From the NCBI GenBank assembly GCA_025603075.1, contig MU626288.1, positions 62,001 through 126,000 of the forward strand: 64,000 bases of DNA, read 5' to 3'. The position numbers were made by a program, and so were the translations under genes. The notes under the pieces are model-generated. The model made no database searches, was not told the DNA's origin, and was given only the letters and a program-made list of their open reading frames with translations. The DNA is from Neoconidiobolus thromboides FSU 785 (taxonomy: Eukaryota > Entomophthoromycota > Entomophthoromycetes > Entomophthorales > Neoconidiobolaceae). Below are positions 12,127 through 23,701 of this stretch, in pieces (the first letter of the stretch is position 1; each line of letters opens with the position of its first letter).

Positions 12127-14066
12127 TTAGTTCCTTTGAACTGTATAAATAATAGGCTTCACAGGTTGAGCAACTAAATAGAACGATGAATCTATCTTAT
12201 TGTTATTCTCCCTTTTAAAGCGGAAATTTCTTATTAAAGTCGCTATAACTAAATAAAGCTCCATCCATGCCAAACTAAAGCTTATTAATGCGATAGGTTT
12301 GTAGATTTATATGCTTACCTTCTTCCGATACACGCTCTTGGCCCTATTGAAAATGAAAAGAAATTTGGGTTAGTCTTAAACTTTCCGTTTTCTAGCCACC
12401 TTCCTGGATTAAAAACATTAGGGTCTTTCCAAAGTTCTGGCAAGTTATGGCATGATATAACTGACGATCCAATGGTAGTCTAAGAATCTCATATTAATGT
12501 AGTCAATTTAGATATAAATTTGTATTACTCCTTCTGGAATAAAGTAACCATCTATTACTCTTCCGCCTTTAGGTACAGCTCTAGGCAAATTACCAGGCGC
12601 AACTGGCGTTACTCTCATACTTTCATGAATTACAGCATTGAGATAGTGGCAATCTGATTTAATTTGAGTATAACTAATTGATGCTTTATCTTGAAAGATA
12701 GTATTTATTTCTCTCTCAAGCTTTTCATATATATCAGGATGGTTTGTTAAGTTATAAAAGAACCTATTTCATATTATTTGTAATCAAATACAGTTAAGTA
12801 ATAATATTACCATGTAAGCGTATTAGATGTAGTATCTGTTCCAGCAGCGCTTAATAAGTAAGTTAGTTGTATAATCAATAAATCATAGTGATTACAATTG
12901 AATGATAGATTCTTCAGCTATTTCTTTTTCGTCAAGTTTTTTTCCAGTTTCAGGATCTACAGCATTAAGTAGTGCGTTCATAATAGTAGCTCTATTTGGA
13001 TGGCTCTTTGCATTATTTATTGCACCATAAGAGAACTAATATCGTATTAAAATTAAAATAGTTATATCGAAAATATAAATACCTCATATAAACTTTTAAC
13101 ACTACGAAATTGAATATTTTTGAATATAGGGAATATAAACAACTATTAATATTTATAAGATTTAATTTTTATAATAAAAATAAAAATACTATAAAACTCA
13201 AATAAAATGTATCTTTTACCCATCCAATAACTGGATGGTACCCATCATTCACCATATTAAAGGACTTTCCAAACCCAATATCGCCAATTACATCCTTTGA
13301 TTTTATATTAATGTTGAGTTATTTAGTTATTTATAATTACAACTTACAAATGAGAAATAATGAAAGTAAAGTCCAAGATCGAATTTCTGATTACTATAAG
13401 AATAATCATTCAACTTTTCCACTAGATTTTTTACATTATTGTGTATTATATTTTCAACACTTGATATTGCCTTATCAGAAAATAGCGGCGCCAGTATTCT
13501 TTTCTATATAATTTAGTTAGAATTGTTCAATATTGAGTTTAAAGTAACTTACTTTAAGTCGATGATAATCTTTATTACTAATAAACAGTCAAATATTTAT
13601 ATTTAATACTATGATAGTTACTTTGTATTAAACATATTTTCTCCTATTATCTTATTGCTTTCATAAATCTTGCCTTTGGAAAAATTGTAAGTTGAATATA
13701 TTTCTTTACGAGCTGACTCTGAAACCATTGAAACTGTGTCTCCACCTTTTAGAATTACTGTTAATAAATACAACTTCGAATATATGCTAGTTTACCTATC
13801 CTTACTACAGTACCAAATCGTTTATGAAGATCTAATGTATACTGATGGAGGGTTCCATTTAAAATTTTAAGTTTATGATAAGATGGGAAAAAGTGCACTC
13901 TTAATGGTCCTGGAACTTTTCTTAATGGACAGAAAAATAGGCTGTATACCACCTGTAACATCATATTACCACTGTTATGCTTAAAACTAGTATATCTTAC
14001 TTTATAAACATAATAAGCTAATAGTGCTGTTAAAATCAAAGCTGAAGTTGATTTAGTATCAAACAT
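12127..14066 (-). CDS. cytochrome P450 monooxygenase, microsomal type
   Basis: A minus-strand gene with at least six introns, looking intact. Exon 1 gives an N-terminal membrane anchor (ALILTALLAYYVYKVRY) followed by the proline-rich hinge (LRKVPGPLRVHFFP). After splicing I read the I-helix AAGTDTTSN near 12835, the K-helix ExxR as HESMRVTPV near 12620, a PERF-like FNPGRW, and the haem loop FSFSIGPRACIGRR near 12335-12375 with its invariant Cys. A last short exon ends VQRN-stop at 12127. The family oxidises small hydrophobic molecules using NADPH-P450 reductase; the substrate is not predictable. No biosynthetic partner genes flank it, so it looks like a stand-alone P450 rather than part of a metabolite cluster. 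Confidence 0.88.
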
Positions 14067-14581
14067 TTTTAAAATAAAAATAATGATTTTGGCGTTTTGT
14101 ATGCTTTTATATTATTGCTTATATAACAAAATATGCTTTAAAGCTTAATTATTAATAATCATAATTCTTATGAATGTTCTTGCTTTTCTTGTTTATAAAG
14201 CCGTATGTCTATATAGGGATTAAGAAAAAGGTTCCATGTATATTTGAATAATAATAATGGTACACAATCGATTTAAATTAACAATAGTATGATTAAAAAG
14301 TAATAAAAATGAAATTGGATTTGACTTTCTTCGCATTTTGTGCTTTTCTCACATCACTGGGCCTTAACCTTTAGTAAACATATGGTTAAAAACTAGTGGA
14401 TAAAGCAATTGATTAACTTGGTAAACTATTTAGGATCATTTGACTATAATATTTTTTTTTCGTATTTTCACTTTATTTCAAACTTAGCCCTTATAATTTT
14501 GAATTTGCTATATAAGTAAATTCCCATATTTATACTTTCTATATTTTATTCATCAAAGTTTTAATCATATTCTAACAATAA
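14067..14581. other. P450 promoter side of the 14-17 kb intergenic region
   Basis: No gene is seen. The P450 promoter should be within the first few hundred bases. The sequence is AT-rich with no recognisable RNA gene. Confidence 0.4.
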
Positions 14582-14685
14582 TATACGGGGATGTTTTTTT
14601 TGGTTTCATCACTTTTTCTATTTTTTAAACATTGTTTGAGCAGAAAGGTTATTAATAAAATCCTTAAAAAAAATACATCCCCATA
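14582..14685 (-). mobile_element. short TIR element, copy 2 (reverse)
   Basis: A full-length reverse copy: TATACGGGGATGTTTTTTTT at the left, GGTTTCATCACTTTTTC inside, and TACATCCCCATAC at the right. The inner GCGCT centre is mutated to a TTTAAACATTG form. Confidence 0.8.
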
Positions 14686-15052
14686 CAATAAACAGTTTGA
14701 TATCACCCTAATCTATAAACCCTGCTTAGAAAAATTACTTTAAAAGCAATGGTTAATTCTTGTCTAAAACTATTTTATTTTTGTAATGTACCAATTTTAA
14801 TTCTAGTGTAGTTTTAAAATAAGCTCTTTTTGGGCCAAAAATAATATATAAGCATTAATTACAACGAATATTTTGTAAGAACATAATAATTTATTATAGA
14901 AAGAATTCAATTGTGGTGATCTTGTACCTCTAGTAAAAAGACCTGCCCAAAAGCTTATTTAGAAATTGCTTTATATTTTAAAAAGCCTAAAATTCAAATG
15001 GTTTTATATTTTATTCAATTCCCCTCCTCAAAATTGCCAGGCTAAATTCAAA

Positions 15053-15155
15053 ATGGGGATGATTTTTTTTGGTTTCATTACTTTTTCCGTTTTTAAGCGC
15101 TATTTGAGCGGAAAAATTGTTAGTAAAATTTTTAACTAAAAAAATATCTCAAAAT
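15053..15155 (-). mobile_element. short TIR element, copy 3 (reverse, right end decayed)
   Basis: It begins AATGGGGATGATTTTTTTTG, then TTCATTACTTTTTCC and the AAGCGCTATTTGAGCGG centre. The right end reads AAAATATCTCAAAA instead of a CATCCCCATA end, so it is decayed or truncated. Confidence 0.75.
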
Positions 15156-15211
15156 TTTATTTTTTTGCCTAAAATTTTATTATATTATATATAGGCTAAT
15201 TTACGCCTAAG

Positions 15212-15316
15212 ATATGGGGTGTTTTTTTGACTTCATTACTTTTTTCATTTTTAAACGCTATCTAAGTGGAAAATTTGTTAGTAAAATTCTTAAACACAAA
15301 AATATATCCCCATATA
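15212..15316 (-). mobile_element. short TIR element, copy 4 (reverse)
   Basis: Both ends are present: ATATGGGGTGTTTTTTTGAC at the left and TATATCCCCATATAG at the right, with the inner AACGCTATCTAAGTGG centre. The 67-aa frame over it (15214-15417) is produced by the element and is not a gene. Confidence 0.82.
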
Positions 15317-15718
15317 GTTTTTTCACCTCACTTTACTGCTTAAATTTACAATTTCAAAATAAACATTATGAGGGTGTTCTTATATCAACTTTACTCCTTA
15401 CTCCTTACTTTCTATAAATCTTGATTTTCTAAATAAGCTAAATCTTCTGTATTAATGAGTAAAAGAGAATCTTGTATTAATTTTTATTGTAAGACAAAAG
15501 TTATAGATATAATCCTTAAAATGAAAATTATAATTTTAACTATTTTTTAATATATTTATAAGTATTTTAAATGATAAATAATAATAATGTAAAGCTTTAA
15601 AATACTATTAATAATATATTCTTATATAAAAAACGATGTTAATAAATATGTAATGAAGCATATCTTTCGTTAATTCCTAGACATTTGGTAGTATCAATTT
15701 AGTATATAACAGTAGCTA

Positions 15719-15822
15719 TATGGGGATGTATTTTTGTATTTAAGGATTTTACTAACAAATTTTCTACTCGAATAGTGCTCAAAAAATGTAAAAGTGATGA
15801 AATCAAAAAAACACTCTCATTA
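15719..15822 (+). mobile_element. short TIR element, copy 5 (forward)
   Basis: Its left end is TATGGGGATGTATTTTTGTA, followed by TTTTACTAACAAATTTTC, AATAGTGCTC and AAAGTGATGAAATC. The right end is decayed (ACACTCTCATTA). Confidence 0.8.
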
Positions 15823-16198
15823 ATGATATACATATTTTCTCATTTTGATCATTCATTCCCTTTATAACATAATTACTATATAGAAAAGTACATTGAAGGA
15901 ACAGATACTTCAACGGTTTAAAGTTTCAATTTTTTCAATAATGATTGAGAATTTGGATTAAACTAAATAAACGTTAAATTATTTTTTACATTATAAGATA
16001 AAATCAAAATTGATAAATTTACAAAGAATATAATACTTAATTATCTATTGTTGTTAAATAAGAAGGTAGCAAAATATATCAAAAGCTAGGCTTTCATCTT
16101 TTATGTATATGTGCATTTGCTCTCCTTTCTAATGGTGCATTATTACTCTTTAATTTTCACCAAGAGACATACTCTTGAGATTTTAGACCAAAATAAAT

Positions 16199-16304
16199 GT
16201 ATAGGGATGTATTTTTTTGTTTAAAATTTTCGCTAATAATCTTTCCATTCAGATAGCGTTTGAAAAATGGAAAAAGTGATGAAACCAAAAAAAAACATCC
16301 TTAT
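16199..16304 (+). mobile_element. short TIR element, copy 6 (forward)
   Basis: It begins GTATAGGGATGTATTTTTTT and has the AGATAGCGTTTGAAAAATGG centre, AAAAAGTGATGAAACC and a right end of AACATCCTTATA. This is the fifth copy within 1.8 kb. Confidence 0.8.
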
Positions 16305-17268
16305 ATGCATATATCAACAGTTTTAAAATACTAGAGTAATCCATTCTCTCACGATAGTTTCTGTATGACAAATAAATATATAAAAGACTAAATAAATAAA
16401 TAAATAAAATAATATCAATGTTTAATATGTAATTATTAAAGTCTTTTTTGCTTTATAAGTTAAAAATAAATAAAAAACTTGATTAGAAATTTGATGATTT
16501 TAGTTATAAAATAAATAAGTGAAAATACATATCATATCGATTTGTTGCTCTATTTACAAAAATAAGAGCAGTCAGTAATAAAAAAAATTATAGAAAAAGT
16601 AACAATATAATCAAGTATGTTAAAGTTTAAAAAGTTTTGAAAATACAGATGTAAAGTTTAATATTAAATTCTTATCTTTAAAACAAGATTCAAGCTCATT
16701 TATAAATTTATGAGTTGACTTTTATAGAATTAATAAATTGTTAGTAAATTACAATTATTAAAACGAGCAAACTTATAAATTGTACCTGGTACTTCTCAGC
16801 TATATTATATAGTAGTTGAATTGTTGCTAATACACTTGAATAATGTTACTATTAAAACTCAAGAGTAGCTTTTAGTTTGATAGTAATTTTGATAGTGAAT
16901 GAAGAAAGGACCAATAGGATAAACCAAATCTTTCATAAAAAGTTAAATTTCCGTTAATTAAAATTACTCGATTTATGTTCTTAAAATCCCAAAGCTGCCA
17001 TTAGTTTGGTCTTAAATTTATTAAACAATTAATTGAATATAAATTTAATTAACCAAATAATTGAATCAAATACTTTCTGTAACTAAACGTGTATATAATT
17101 TTTGGCCATCTTATTTGGTTTTATATAAGTGACTAGCATTTATTTTTAAAAGGTATAGTTCTATTTTATAAGTTTACTTCTTATCTTTAACTTATTTTTT
17201 ACTTTTTTTATATACATCAGTCATAGAATAAATAAGAACAATTAAATATAAAAAGCAGGAGTTCAGTG
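16305..17268. other. P-type ATPase promoter region
   Basis: An AT-rich leader with no gene seen. Pyrimidine-rich stretches lie at about 17155-17215, just before the ATPase start; such tracts are common at fungal transcription start areas. Confidence 0.4.
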
Positions 17269-20200
17269 ATGTCTGAGTCGAAATCTTTAAATATTGTAAG
17301 GCAGTTTCACTTATTTGATACTTTCAGCTAAATAATATTGTAGGATGAGCATCAGCTTACTGTTCAGCAAATATGTTCACGATATAATACCTTTGTTGAC
17401 GAAAATAAGCCTTCCACGTCGGCAGGGCTAACCTTTAATCAAGCAGATAAATTACGCTATGAATATGGACCTAATTTACTTACCCCACCAAAAAAGACGC
17501 ACCCAGCAGTTATATTTTTCAAATGTTTATTTGCTTTATTTAACATTTTATTACTCATCTCAGCCATTTTAACCTTTGTACTTTTTAGTCTTGATACAAA
17601 GCTTAATAAAGCAGATATGTATTTGGGTATTATTCTTATAGTAGTAGCATTTATTAATGCCACAATTGAATTTATACAAATCCAAAAGAGTGCAGCATTA
17701 TTAGATTCTTTCCTTAAAATGGTACCTCAACTTTCCCATGTTATTAGAGAAAATAAAATGGAACAAATTAATGCATCAGAACTAGTAGTAGGAGATGTTG
17801 TTTTTATTAAAATGGGAGATAAAGTACCAGCTGATTTAAGATTATTTTATACTATGGATCTCAAAGTCGATAACTCTTCACTTACTGGAGAATCGGATCC
17901 ACAGCCTAGAAAACCAAGCAATGAGTTTAGTAACCCATTGGAAGCTACTAACCTTGCTTTTAATAGTACCTTAGTGGTTTCTGGTGAAGGTTATGGTATT
18001 GTTGTACGTACAGGTGATCAAACTATTTTGGGACAGATTGCTAACCTTACTGGGAGTGAAAATAAAGGTGAAAGTCCTTTGACTTTAGAAATCAATCGTT
18101 TTATTGGGATTATTAGTACACTTGCATTTTCAACAGCTATTATATTTTTGATTGTAAGTATCGTAAAGGCAGGTGATATTCATATTTCTTTAAATTTTGC
18201 TATTGGTACTTTTGTTGCTTGGATCCCAGAAGGTTTGCCAATCACAGTGACTATGTTACTTACTATTGCTGCTGGAAGAATGGCTAACCAAAAAGTGTTG
18301 GTTAAAGATTTGAAGGGAGTGGAAACATTAGGTTCTATCACTTTATTGGCAACGGATAAAACTGGAACATTAACAAAAAATCAGATGACTGTAACAACGT
18401 TATGGACTAACCTTGAATTTCATGAAAATCTATTACCTTTAAGTTCAGCTGATGTTGATTTGAATAATCAATATTTGGGTGTTGAAAATATCATTATGAA
18501 CTCAGCTTTAAATTCACAAGTTAAATTTGATAGTAATTTAGTACCATTTTCACAACGTAAAGCTGTAGGAGATGCTACTGAATTAGGATTAACACGCTTT
18601 GCTTATCAACATCATCAAGAGTTTGATAATCTTCCAAGTAAGTTTCCAAAAGTATTTTCAATTCCATTTAATTCTGAAAACAAATGGGCAATGTCAATTC
18701 ATAGAATTCAACATGGAAATGGTGATTTAATATTATTTATAAAAGGTGCACCAGAAAGGGTATTAAAAACATGCTCTCACATCCTTTTAAATCGTCAAGA
18801 AGTGCCATTAACTCAAGATCATCATCAACAATTTAAAGATATGTATGAAAGAATGGCTAGTAAAGGGCATCGTGTGATTGCTTTTGCCGAACTTAAACTA
18901 CCAAGGAGTCAATATCCAGTTAATTACAATTTTGATGCTAGTACAAAAAACTTTCCGCAATCCGGTTTAGTATTTGTTGGCTTAGCTTCCTTAGAGGATC
19001 CACCTAAACATGGGGTACGCGAGGCTATAGGAAAATGTCGTCTGGCGGGCATTAAAGTTATGATGGTTACTGGTGATCATCCACTTACTGCAGAAGCAAT
19101 TGCAAGAAAAATTAATTTAATGGTTTCAGATACTAAAAGGATGGTAGCAGAAAGGACAATGCGACCTATTGAAGAAGTAGAGCCAGATGAATATGATGCA
19201 ATTGTCATCCATGGTGAAGAAATTGATAATTTAGATGATGAAATGTGGGATTTTATTTTATCAAAACAAGAAATCGTTTTCGCTAGAACTTCACCAAAAC
19301 ATAAATTAGAAATTGTCAAGAGAGCTCAATCTATGGGTCATATAGTTGGTGTTACGGGGGATGGAGTGAACGATTCTCCTGCATTGAAAAAGGCTGATTT
19401 AGGGATCGCAATGAATGAGTCTGGATCAGATGTATCAAAAGATGCAGCTTCCATGATCCTTTTGGATGATAATTTTGCTTCTACTATTCGAGGTATTGAA
19501 GAAGGGCGATTGATTTTTATGAACCTTAAAAAGAGTGTTCAATATACAATTACCCATTCTATTCCAGAAATTTTACCACAACTGTTGTTTGTTATGGTAC
19601 CAATACCTTTACCATTAACTTCAATCCAAATCATTGTAATTGATTTAGGTTTTGAACTTTTCACAGCACTTTCTTATGCTTTTGATCCGCCAGAAACAGC
19701 TACTGGACTTATGCGATTACCACCGCGTAAGCCAGTTGATTCTTTATCCGTCGAAAGGTTCAGAAGAATAAAGCAGTATGATTTAATACCACATTATGAT
19801 TATTCATCTGGTCATGAGATTCCACCCTCTGCCTTTGCGAAAGTAAAGCATAGCTTATCCAACTTTTTTTCGCCAGGATACTGGAAAGCTTGCTTTTCAC
19901 CAAACAAACAAGAGCTTTTAGTAGATTTTAATATCCTTTCATGGGCTTACTTTGAAGTAGGTATGATCGAAACTGGCATTGCTCATTTAGCTTTCTTTCT
20001 GGTTTTACATTCATATGGTATCACAATTCATGACTCTCATCTTATGCAAAACAAAGGTTTTTTTAAATCCGGTTCAGATATTCATACCACCTCCTCTGGT
20101 GATACTTATGACGATGTTAAACAAATTGAAATTTTATCTCAAGCTCAATCCATCTATTACCTATCTGTAATGATTTTACAAGCGTTCAATTTATTTGCTA

Positions 20201-20517
20201 GTAAATCACGACTTGCGCCACCTTTTGGTCGTCATATGTTCCGTAACAAATATAATTTCATAGGTTTATTTGTTGGATTTTTACTTGGGTTTATCATTGT
20301 TTATGTTCCTGGAGTTAATACAGTCTTCCAAACGTCATCTGGACTATCACCCATCTTCTGGTTAGTTCCTATTGGTGGTGGTCTATTTATTCTTGCTTAT
20401 TCTGCAGTAAGATTTTATATTTTGGGTAGAGCGAAGCCAAATCCATATTTCCCAGAAATATCTGGATTACAAATGCATCCAACTTTAGCACATGGAGGTT
20501 ATAGTCGAATGACTTAA
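17269..20517 (+). CDS. Na+/K+-ATPase-type (IIC) P-type cation ATPase
   Basis: Spliced from a 27-nt first exon (17269-17295), a 48-nt intron and one long exon (17344-20517) to give 1,066 aa. The start MSESKSLNI then DEHQLTVQQICSRYNT matches the N-terminus of Na,K-ATPase alpha chains. Landmarks are TGES at residues 190-193, the phosphorylated Asp347 in DKTGTLTKNQ, the nucleotide-binding KGAPERV, and TGDGVNDSPALKKADLG from about 680. Ion-site equivalents are IPEGL (Glu305), SIPEIL (Glu751) and IDLGFEL (Asp776, Glu780); animal pumps have Asp at the last place. About ten membrane segments are present. IIC pumps are known in some fungi without an obvious beta subunit; none is seen here. Likely role: plasma-membrane sodium or potassium transport. 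Confidence 0.9.
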
Positions 20518-20640
20518 AATTATTATACCAGTTAATATATTTATGTATAATAAAATAATAATTGTTTATAATTTAATTAATTTGTTTAATAGCAAAATTT
20601 GTTTACATCAAAAATATTCATACTTTATAGTCAAACACGT

Positions 20641-22057
20641 TTATTTTGAAGTTATTAATTTTTTATCATTTGAAGCCCCTTCAAATTCAACTATATTATA
20701 TCTAAGTAACAACTCTGCCATTTCTTCAAAGCAATGGTTGGGCATATCATCAGCCCATAAAAAGTCAAGGTGTTCAAAGCCTTTAATACCTTTACAAAAG
20801 ATAGGAGCTGGTAACTGAGATAGAAGTTGAGACATATCTGAAAGTGTATCCGCTTCCCCATAAAAAACAGCCAATGGAGTTTGAATTTGAGAAGTAGGAT
20901 AACCAGGAACAACATGACTACGAGAAGATTCAGATTCCATAACAGGTAAAGGTAAGTCATCATATAACTGAAATCGATTAGCGCGAATAATTTGAAACCA
21001 ATGTACTAGACATTTAACTGAGGTCATAGAATATAAATGTTGGTAACAATAATGTTTAGTTAAATCGGACATATTATGACTTTTCCAACCAAATAAAAAT
21101 TTCATTGAGGCATCTATTGCTTTAACAAAAAGAGCTCTTGGTAACAATCCTTGCCAAAATAAACAGGCACTTAAAGCACTCTTTCTTCCAAACATGAGAT
21201 ATATAATATTTGGTGTAGCTCTCACAATAGCATCAACTGTATTATTAACCAAACCAGTTGGTGAAGTAGCTGGAGCCAAACAAATAAACAAATTAATCTT
21301 AGCATTTAAATCATTATGAATTGATAAAGAAGCAAAAGCTTGAGCTGTTCCTTGAGAAAAACCAATATAAGCCAAAGCGTTTGCTCCTGTTATTTTTAAT
21401 ATCATATCTACAGTTGAAGGTAAATCATATCTTGCAAATTCGTCCATAGAAAAATCCCAAAATTCTTGGGTCAATGGACTAAGGGTGGTATGTTTCTGTG
21501 AATATTTGTTACCTCTTGTATTTCCAAGCCATACATCATATCCTTGCTCAACTAACCAAAAAGCTAAATTATCTAATAAATTGGGTTTACATACAAATAC
21601 TTCCGAACTCATTAAAAATCCGTGCCATAATAATACTACCGGTTTATTCACTTTACTTTTTTTAATATTAAATTGTATTTGACTGATCTCAGGTGTTGGA
21701 AATTCTCTAGTGGGTGTTTTTGGTGATGCTTCTGGTATACGGTGAACTGATAAAAGATAGCCATCTTCTGTAGTAACTAAAAATTCTTGAAATGGGTAAC
21801 CCCAACTGGTGACTATATCTTTTGTAGTGTTTAAGGTATCAATTTTAGCCTCTTTATCATTTTTCGAACTAAAACAAGAATTACTATATTTATTAGATAT
21901 AAAAAAAATAAATGATTTACCTCTTTTTAAAGATATTAAAAGGTATGAAAAATAAAACGAATCTCAATACTTTTTCAAATAAAAAAAAGGAGAAGGTAAA
22001 TAATAATGAAAAATAATCATAGATATCCAAGCGACTAATTACTGGTATTTTTAACAT
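20641..22057 (-). CDS. membrane-anchored alpha/beta-hydrolase lipase (steryl ester hydrolase type)
   Basis: A two-exon gene. Exon 1 starts at ATG 22057 (MLKIPVISRLDIYDYFSLLF) and contains a long hydrophobic stretch, so the protein is membrane anchored. The intron is 21884-21920 (37 nt) or, with the next acceptor, 21869-21920 (52 nt); both keep the frame. The second exon reads WGYPFQEFLVTTEDGYLL, the AB-hydrolase lipase-associated region, then LLWHGFLMSSE (oxyanion loop) and the nucleophile elbow GFSQG. Acid and histidine candidates are YGEADTLSD and FEHLDFLW. About 440 aa, close to yeast Tgl1/Yeh1/Yeh2, which hydrolyse sterol esters at lipid droplets or the plasma membrane. Substrate is inferred from family only. 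It is convergent with the ATPase gene across about 120 bp. Confidence 0.87.
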
Positions 22058-23701
22058 TGAAATAACAAACTTTAAAATAAACTTTTTTTTTGAAAAATAA
22101 TATTAGGTTCTATCTATTTTATAAAAAAACAAAATAAAAACTAAAGGAGTTAATATTTATAATCATGGCTAAACAGTCTGTTAAATTCGTTTGAAATCTT
22201 AATTAGATCCAGAAGTGGGGAGTTCAAAACTTAATTTAATTCTTCTTAAAATATTGGGCAGCAATTTGCTAATTTTATTATTCATTTCACTAATAATTAT
22301 AACTTATTACCACACAATTGCCCAGACATTTAAATTTAGCACGTGGCCTAAGGTGTCTAAAGTTCACATGACTATCTAGGGGCCAATTAAAGAAAGTTAT
22401 TGTTAGACAATTTCTATTCTATTTTTGAAAATAAATTCAATTCAATAATAGTCTATTTGCCTTGGGTTAAGTTACTTAAATATTAATGCTTTACACTTTT
22501 TATATTATTTTGGACTTTTTATTAGTAGCAACGCTTAAAGATATGATCTATTACAAGTCTATTAAAAGTCAAGTTCTCCTAACAACTTGATATTTTGATT
22601 AAAAAATGACCAAGCTATTGGCTGCAACAGTAACTTTTTTCATTTTAAGATTTTTTTAAATAAAAATTCTTTAATATTGCAATATTAAATCTCTACCGCT
22701 TTTTGCTCATCAAAAAGACTAAAGCTAAGGTAAAAATAATAGTAAAAATGTGAGTTTTCAAAAAATCCAAAGAATGTATGTTTGCTGTTATTAGGTACAT
22801 AGTAAAGGTTTCAATTATTATAATATGTAATATTTCCACTATCAGTAAAACCTGTCCAACTTGTTGTAACATTGCCAAGCATTAAATAATATTATTCATT
22901 TAGGCTTATTTTGACATCAAAACAATATCCATAGTTGCTTATGTGTAGAAGTTGAAATTGTGGCTTTTTTAGATAAATTGATCCTTTTTTGGTGTAGAAT
23001 TTTTAACAAGAAATATTCTAAATTAAAAACTTAATCAAATGATGATTTTTATATTCAAGCCAATCTCAATTATCTACGATCTTGTATTTAGACTTAACAA
23101 GCTATTTCTTTGCTACAGTTTGAACTATAAAACTAATGTAATATTAAACTAATAATCATTCACATAATCAAACCAAGTTTATATAAACTTTTTAATACAT
23201 TGTATGCATTAAAAATGGAAATCATAAGGGAAAGGATGATCTCATATCTTTAAAAATATCTTCCTAAATTATGAAATTTTATATTATATTAATAAATTAA
23301 AGGAATTATGACCCAATCGTTACCAAATTGATTGAACTCATTTAGAAAAAAGACTTGAAATTCATTTAAGCACAGGAACATGGCCTACTAACTTATCACT
23401 AAAATTAGTTGCTTAAACCAATAAAATTCCAGTTGTAAACTAGTATTACCTTTATTTTCCTAAGAGTTTTTGATTGAGAAATAAATTGATTTTTTTATAC
23501 CACTTTATTTATTTATTCAACTTGTATATATAAAATTAACCAGTTGAACAATAGCAACTTCTGCGAATAAACTCATTTTATCTAAGTTTAAAATCATTGT
23601 GCGTACAATTGTATATTTCCAAAGTTCCAATTTAAACTTGATTGATATCCAATAATTTTTCCTAAGCTTATGATTAATTTATAAAATTATCAACAACCTC
23701 C
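22058..23701. other. divergent promoter region between lipase and RhoGEF genes
   Basis: 1.6 kb of AT-rich sequence carrying the promoters of both neighbours. A 61-aa frame at 22693-22878 (-) is hydrophobic but has no recognisable family, paralogue or splice context, and is not called. No short-element copy was found. Confidence 0.4.

Noticed and set aside
13311-13511. 66-aa frame on the plus strand in the P450 region
   Set aside because: It is antisense to real P450 exons and introns; a shadow frame.
22693-22878. 61-aa hydrophobic frame on the minus strand
   Set aside because: No family, paralogue, splice context or promoter support; hydrophobic frames are expected by chance in AT-rich DNA.
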